Program-made: the position numbers and the translations under genes
The notes under the pieces: model-generated
What the model was told of the DNA's origin: nothing
Seen by the model: the letters and a program-made list of their open reading frames with translations, nothing else
Database searches by the model: none
Assembly (NCBI GenBank): GCA_002327985.1
Contig: DCVM01000007.1
Span: 42,273-51,815 of the forward strand
Length of the DNA stretch: 9,543 nt
Direction: 5' to 3'
Source: Syntrophaceae bacterium UBA2188
GTDB taxonomy: Bacteria > Desulfobacterota > BSN033 > UBA1163
Part shown: positions 5,720-9,543 of the stretch, piece by piece
Layout of the letters: every line of letters starts with the position of its first letter
How positions within the stretch are numbered: the first letter of the stretch is position 1

Positions 5720-7768
5720 CTATACCTTTCGAATGGAACATAAAAGCGATTTCATATCTGGATAGCCCATAATGGGTTCTCGGCACTCGGTATCCGTTAA
5801 TAGATTGGCATTCGATTCTCGAGGCCATCCATGGGGTACAAGAACAACCCCTTCTGAAACCTTCTCTTCGACCTGCGCTCTCATCCGAGCAACCCCCCGA
5901 TTGGTCTCGATAAGAATGTCATCACCTTCTTTAATCCCATATTGAATAGCTGTTTTCGGCCCGATCTCAGCCTTCGGTTCAGGATTCTTTTCCTTTAAAG
6001 AACTTATCTTCCTAAACTGTCCATGGGTAAAGTAGAGAGTTCTATTTCCGGTCGAGAGGATCAGCGGGTATTTTTTCAATAACTCTGGAGAGCTAATAGG
6101 ACTTTTACGAGGTTCGAGATAGGTTGGGAGAGGATCAAAACCAACCTTCTTTAAGGCCTCACTGTAGATATCGATCTTTCCGGAGGGAGTGGTAAATTTC
6201 CCATCTTTCATCCCGTACTGTTTTTGTTGATAAAAGGCACCTTCGGGTTTGTCTTCCAAAAGCTGTTTAAAAGTCAATCCCGTTGGTTCCAGTTCGAAGG
6301 CCACCAGTTCCTCCTCCGACCTCCAGGGGAATTGATCTCCCATGCCTAATTTTTTTGCAAGTTCTGTAAAAAATTTCCATTCGGACCAGCTTTCATAGAA
6401 TGGATCAATGGCCTTTTTTCTCAGCATGAGATAGGGTAAACAGTGGCAAACATTGTAGGTATAGGCCAATCCCCATTTTTCGAGATGGGAGCATGCAGGA
6501 AGGACATAGTGAGCCAGTTCAGCTGTCTCCGTCATAAAGAGATCGTGGACCACTAGCAAATCGAGTTTCTGAAAGGCTGCCCTAAAAGCATTAGAATCTG
6601 GCATGGAGAGGATCGGGTTACCGCCAATGACAAAGAATGCCTTTATCTTTTCGGGGACATTTTCAGGAACACAGGTCACCACTCCATAGGGACTCTTTCT
6701 TCCCCATACCTCATAGAAGAGCGGATATTGATCGGCCCCCAAGGGTTCGCCTTCAACGGCCATCCCCACCTCACCCAACTTCAACCTTGGGCTGATCGTC
6801 CAACCTCCTGGATTATTGATATTGCCTGTGATGACCTGGAGAACAGAGAAGATACGACTATTTTGAGTGCCATTAGCCGTTTGATCCTGTGTATTTGTTC
6901 CCTGGTAGATGCTTGCCCCTTTTGTGTTTGCAAAAAGGTGAGCCAGCTTTCTTATCTCTTGCGCAGGGACCCAAGTGATCTTTTCTGCCCATTCTGGAGT
7001 AAATGGTTGAATATGGGGAACCAATTTATCAAATCCAAAGGTGTACTTCTCGATGAAATCAGCATCGTATAGCTTTTCATTGATGATCACATGGATCATC
7101 GCCAGGGCCATGGCTCCATCGGTACCCGGTCTGATCCTAAGATACATCTCTGCATGATCAGCCAGCGGAATCCTTTTGGGATCAATGACGACTATCTTTG
7201 CCCCCTTTTTCAAATTCTCCTCAATCGCAAGTCTCAGAGGGAAGTCCGATTCATCAGGGTTATGTCCCCAGAGAATGTAGAGGTTTGAATCGAGTTCTTC
7301 AGTAGGATATTTGCCAAATGTAATCTGTCTTGTTCGAATTCTCATCCGATAGCAGATACTTTCCACCGAAAAGAAGTTTGGCGAACCAAAAGCGGCTTTA
7401 AATCTCTGGGTGAGACCAGCCATTTCTAAATTCTCCACCCCGATCGAGCCGCTAAAGACCCCCAGGACAGAAGGCCCAAATTCATTCTTGAGCCTTGAGA
7501 GTTTGGTAGCAATCTCTGTGAGGGCTTGATCCCAGGTGATTCTCTCGAACTCCCCGTCGATCCTTTTCATTGGATATTTGAGCCGATCAGGGTGATAGAT
7601 GTTGTCAAGAGTTGCCTCCCCCTTTGGGCAGAGCTTCCCCTTGTTTAAAGGATGGGATTCAAGGCCCTCAACTTTCACTGCCACGCCATCCTCAACAGTG
7701 ACTTTAGTCCCACAACTATGATAGCAGAGGGTACAATCGGTCAATATCACTTTTACATCTTTGGTCAT
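5720..7768 (-). CDS. Molybdopterin oxidoreductase (DMSO reductase superfamily, [4Fe-4S], cytoplasmic)
   Basis: This 682-residue protein is a full-length catalytic subunit of the DMSO reductase superfamily, binding bis-MGD with Mo or W. The N-terminal [4Fe-4S] site is Cys12, Cys15 and Cys19 (DCTLCYHSCG) with Cys47 (KLCPKG); the Lys two after Cys47 is the usual electron-transfer residue. Cys139 in VESICYRMR sits where the metal-ligand Cys or SeCys is found. Cofactor-binding stretches follow: LWGHNPDESD (166-175), VVIDPKR, RPGTDGAMALAM, then IGGNP and YVLPACSHLEKWG. The C-terminal domain starts near PLILSTGNR and includes VPHGWPRESNAN. There is no twin-Arg or other signal peptide, so it acts in the cytoplasm, and no Fe-S or membrane partner gene is adjacent. 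The size and layout recall acetylene hydratase and uncharacterised relatives, but the Asp following the second cluster Cys in acetylene hydratase is Tyr16 here. AGGAGGTG lies 10 nt before the ATG, 31 nt after the ligase stop. Substrate unknown; an acyl- or aryl-CoA is inferred from context. Confidence 0.9.
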   Translation of the reverse strand: MTKDVKVILTDCTLCYHSCGTKVTVEDGVAVKVEGLESHPLNKGKLCPKGEATLDNIYHPDRLKYPMKRIDGEFERITWDQALTEIATKLSRLKNEFGPSVLGVFSGSIGVENLEMAGLTQRFKAAFGSPNFFSVESICYRMRIRTRQITFGKYPTEELDSNLYILWGHNPDESDFPLRLAIEENLKKGAKIVVIDPKRIPLADHAEMYLRIRPGTDGAMALAMIHVIINEKLYDADFIEKYTFGFDKLVPHIQPFTPEWAEKITWVPAQEIRKLAHLFANTKGASIYQGTNTQDQTANGTQNSRIFSVLQVITGNINNPGGWTISPRLKLGEVGMAVEGEPLGADQYPLFYEVWGRKSPYGVVTCVPENVPEKIKAFFVIGGNPILSMPDSNAFRAAFQKLDLLVVHDLFMTETAELAHYVLPACSHLEKWGLAYTYNVCHCLPYLMLRKKAIDPFYESWSEWKFFTELAKKLGMGDQFPWRSEEELVAFELEPTGLTFKQLLEDKPEGAFYQQKQYGMKDGKFTTPSGKIDIYSEALKKVGFDPLPTYLEPRKSPISSPELLKKYPLILSTGNRTLYFTHGQFRKISSLKEKNPEPKAEIGPKTAIQYGIKEGDDILIETNRGVARMRAQVEEKVSEGVVLVPHGWPRESNANLLTDTECREPIMGYPDMKSLLCSIRKV

Positions 7769-7799
7769 GATTTCGCCACACCTCCTTTTTGGATCTCCT

Positions 7800-9452
7800 T
7801 TATTTAATTAATCCTATCTTTCGCTTTATATCCTCCCTCAAGGCCTTTTTGTCATGTTTTCCTGCCTCCGTCATAGGTAGATCATTAACAAACTCGAACC
7901 ATTCGGGGATCAGTAATTTTGAGGCCCCTTTGTTTTCCATAAAGGCCTTAATTCCTTCAGGATCAACTTTTGCTCTAGGAGTAGGCTTCACATAAGCACA
8001 GACCTTTTCGCCCAATTCTTTATCCGGTATCCCAATCACCGCCGCATCGGCAACTCCTGGATAGGAACATAAAAGTTCTTCGACCTGAGCGGGGCTGATA
8101 TTTTCTCCTCCCCTGATGATGATGTCTTTAATTCGCCCTGTTATTCTTATGTTCCCTGTATCATCTATTCGCGCCAGATCACCTGTCCTGAAGAAACCAT
8201 CGGCAGTGAAGGCATTTTTGTTCTCTTCAGCGTTTTTTAAGTAACCAGCAAAGATGCTTGGTCCCTTTGCTGACAATTCACCATCCATTTTTGGAGGTAG
8301 CTCTTTCCCGTTTGCATCAATTATTTTGATTCGATCATAGGGACAGCATGGTTTGCCAACTGAATTGCAAATAGTTTCGATGTCATAGTTTAATCTCGTT
8401 CTGAGGAGCAACCCTTCACTCATTCCAAATTCATTGATGTATTTACAGCTCAGCTTTTCATCTACACTCCTTATGATCTCGGGTGTACTGGCTTCTCCGC
8501 CAGCAGATATTTTTTTCAACGAACTTAGATCATATTGGGCCATTTCTTCAGACTCAATAGTTCTCTTCAGTAAGCTCGGCACAATCGGCATAAAGGTTAC
8601 ATTTTCCCGCTGGATTGCACTACAGATGTCTTCTATACGCGTAGAATCGAGCAATACGAGTTTACCGCCAACAAAAACAGACCCTGTCGTCCCGACAAGG
8701 AGCGCCAAATTATGCCCCACTGGAACGGTAAGCAACCATATATCCCCAGTGCCCATCTCCCCTGTTTTCGCCACATGTTCCAAATTACAAATGTAATCGT
8801 TATGCGTGCGTGGAATTGCTTTTGGTAAGCCCGTGGTACCTCCGGAAGGGAGGATATGGGCAACATCGGTTGGCTCAGGTCTTCTCGCAGCTAGTTTTTG
8901 TCTGTCATCATCACTTAGTTCCCTATCTATTAAGCTTTCCAGACTGACGGTGAAGTTCCCATCTTGACCGCTCGCCCTCACTGATATAATATACTTAAGT
9001 TGTGGGTTTTCTTTCTTCACCTCACCTATGAACGACGTATAATTAATCTTGCGATAAACAGGGGGCACGATCCAAGCTCTTGCTTCGGTTAGTCTGCAGA
9101 GATGGCTAATTTCTAGCTGTCTATACCCAGAGATCAGCAAAACGGGTACAACTCCAATTTTTTGCATAGCGAAGTACGCATAGACAAATTCAGCCCAGTT
9201 TGGTAATTGCAACAAGACGGTATCGCCTTTTTCGATGCCTAAATCAATCATACCTACCGCTAACTTATTCACCCTCTCACGAAACTCAGCATATGTTAGC
9301 CGGACTTGGTCGTCGACCAAAGCTTCCTTAGTGGGATATAAATCAGCTGTCTTATCAAGCATGTCGCCGAGTGTAATCCCACGCCACCATCGAAATTTTT
9401 CGTATATCTCAGTATCTTCCTTTTTATGTTTTGGATAATCGACTAGGGGCAT
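7800..9452 (-). CDS. Aryl-acid AMP/CoA ligase, DhbE/EntE-like
   Basis: The enzyme activates a carboxylic acid with ATP to an acyl-AMP and, here most likely, transfers it to CoA. The 550 residues span the whole ANL family: P-loop PSGGTTGLPK (202-211), NEFGMSEG (340-347), TGD ending at Asp425, the hinge GRIKDIIIRGGENISP (439-454) and the acylation Lys532 in AGKHDKKAL. Its N-terminus (RWWRGITLGDML) and IPRTHNDYI resemble 2,3-dihydroxybenzoate-AMP ligase DhbE/EntE. VGHN (245-248) keeps the His-Asn pair that contacts the aryl hydroxyls in DhbE, which points to a benzoate-type or hydroxybenzoate-type substrate. I chose the ATG at 9450-9452 because AAAGGAGGT lies 6 nt upstream. Reading in frame from TTG at 9470 would translate the ribosome binding site itself (KGGGV). 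No carrier-protein or NRPS gene is adjacent. With the following Mo/W enzyme and hydroxyacyl-CoA dehydrogenase, catabolic CoA ligation is more likely than siderophore synthesis. It is probably the first gene of its operon. Confidence 0.9.
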   Translation of the reverse strand: MPLVDYPKHKKEDTEIYEKFRWWRGITLGDMLDKTADLYPTKEALVDDQVRLTYAEFRERVNKLAVGMIDLGIEKGDTVLLQLPNWAEFVYAYFAMQKIGVVPVLLISGYRQLEISHLCRLTEARAWIVPPVYRKINYTSFIGEVKKENPQLKYIISVRASGQDGNFTVSLESLIDRELSDDDRQKLAARRPEPTDVAHILPSGGTTGLPKAIPRTHNDYICNLEHVAKTGEMGTGDIWLLTVPVGHNLALLVGTTGSVFVGGKLVLLDSTRIEDICSAIQRENVTFMPIVPSLLKRTIESEEMAQYDLSSLKKISAGGEASTPEIIRSVDEKLSCKYINEFGMSEGLLLRTRLNYDIETICNSVGKPCCPYDRIKIIDANGKELPPKMDGELSAKGPSIFAGYLKNAEENKNAFTADGFFRTGDLARIDDTGNIRITGRIKDIIIRGGENISPAQVEELLCSYPGVADAAVIGIPDKELGEKVCAYVKPTPRAKVDPEGIKAFMENKGASKLLIPEWFEFVNDLPMTEAGKHDKKALREDIKRKIGLIK

Positions 9453-9458
9453 AACCCC

Positions 9459-9467
9459 ACCTCCTTT
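9459..9467 (-). promoter_or_regulatory. Ribosome binding site deciding the ligase start
   Basis: AAAGGAGGT on the minus strand is a near-perfect anti-SD match 6 nt before the ATG at 9450-9452. The in-frame TTG upstream lies directly before this site, so the extra residues of the longer reading are an artefact. Confidence 0.85.
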
Positions 9468-9479
9468 CAACCCAAATCA

Positions 9480-9505
9480 GGTATATATGTTATAGACTCC
9501 ATACC
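9480..9505. repeat. Imperfect dyad (GGTAT N16 ATACC) in the ligase leader
   Basis: GGTAT (9480-9484) and its inverted copy ATACC (9501-9505) are separated by 16 nt in the leader between the candidate -10 box and the ligase ribosome binding site. Two half-sites at this spacing could bind a dimeric regulator, but five-base arms can occur by chance. Confidence 0.2.
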
Positions 9506-9518
9506 TATGAGAGATTCT

Positions 9519-9524
9519 ATTATC
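9519..9524 (-). promoter_or_regulatory. Possible -10 box upstream of the ligase operon
   Basis: GATAAT reads on the minus strand about 67 nt before the ligase start codon and matches five of six -10 positions. Its -35 box would fall at the very edge of the window or beyond, so it cannot be judged. An alternative pairing of TTGAGG just downstream with later boxes has poor spacing. Confidence 0.2.
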
Positions 9525-9543
9525 CTCAATAATGCGTGAAAAT

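Noticed and set aside
5720..7768. Naming the Mo/W enzyme acetylene hydratase
   Set aside because: The catalytic Asp after the second cluster Cys is Tyr here, and the gene context is acyl-CoA metabolism.
7800..9452. Naming the ligase a siderophore enzyme (DhbE/EntE)
   Set aside because: No isochorismate, carrier-protein or NRPS gene is nearby, and its neighbours act on CoA esters.

Overview
The window holds a row of genes that all read on the minus strand, plus one decayed gene on the plus strand. Families and signals suggest an anaerobic, probably syntrophic or sulfate-reducing bacterium of the old Deltaproteobacteria (Desulfobacterota or relatives). The clues are a cytoplasmic bis-MGD Mo/W enzyme beside acyl-CoA genes, a VIT/VWA protein with an AgmX/PglI-like tail, strong AAAGGAGG ribosome binding sites and moderate GC. 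This placement is inference; no marker gene is present.

Reading in the direction of transcription (right to left), 9452-4831 looks like one operon. It runs from an aryl-acid AMP/CoA ligase of the DhbE/EntE type, through a 682-residue molybdopterin oxidoreductase (31-nt gap), to a 3-hydroxyacyl-CoA dehydrogenase (37-nt gap). Each has its own good Shine-Dalgarno. The simplest reading is a catabolic module: activate an (aromatic) acid, transform it at a Mo/W centre, then oxidise a 3-hydroxyacyl-CoA intermediate. The substrate and the Mo/W reaction are unknown. After 135 nt comes a DUF89-family metal phosphatase (4695-3820) with the N-terminal CxxC of the prokaryotic subfamily.

From 3819 to 3269 there is no intact gene. 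The plus strand here carries the two ends of a short-chain dehydrogenase (about 3531-3640 and 3695-3823) with the middle deleted and stops and frameshifts inside. Its stop codon overlaps the stop of the convergent DUF89 gene.

The left part holds a secreted VIT-VWA protein (3268-923), closed by a clear intrinsic terminator (864-892). A near-consensus sigma-70 promoter (850-827) follows at once, driving hisF (800-33). The hisF gene is therefore a separate transcription unit and not the end of the VIT-VWA operon.

Four start codons were moved or confirmed from ribosome binding and promoter positions. The best leads are the ligase-Mo/W-dehydrogenase module, an Asn-to-Thr change at a catalytic position of the dehydrogenase, and the SDR relic.
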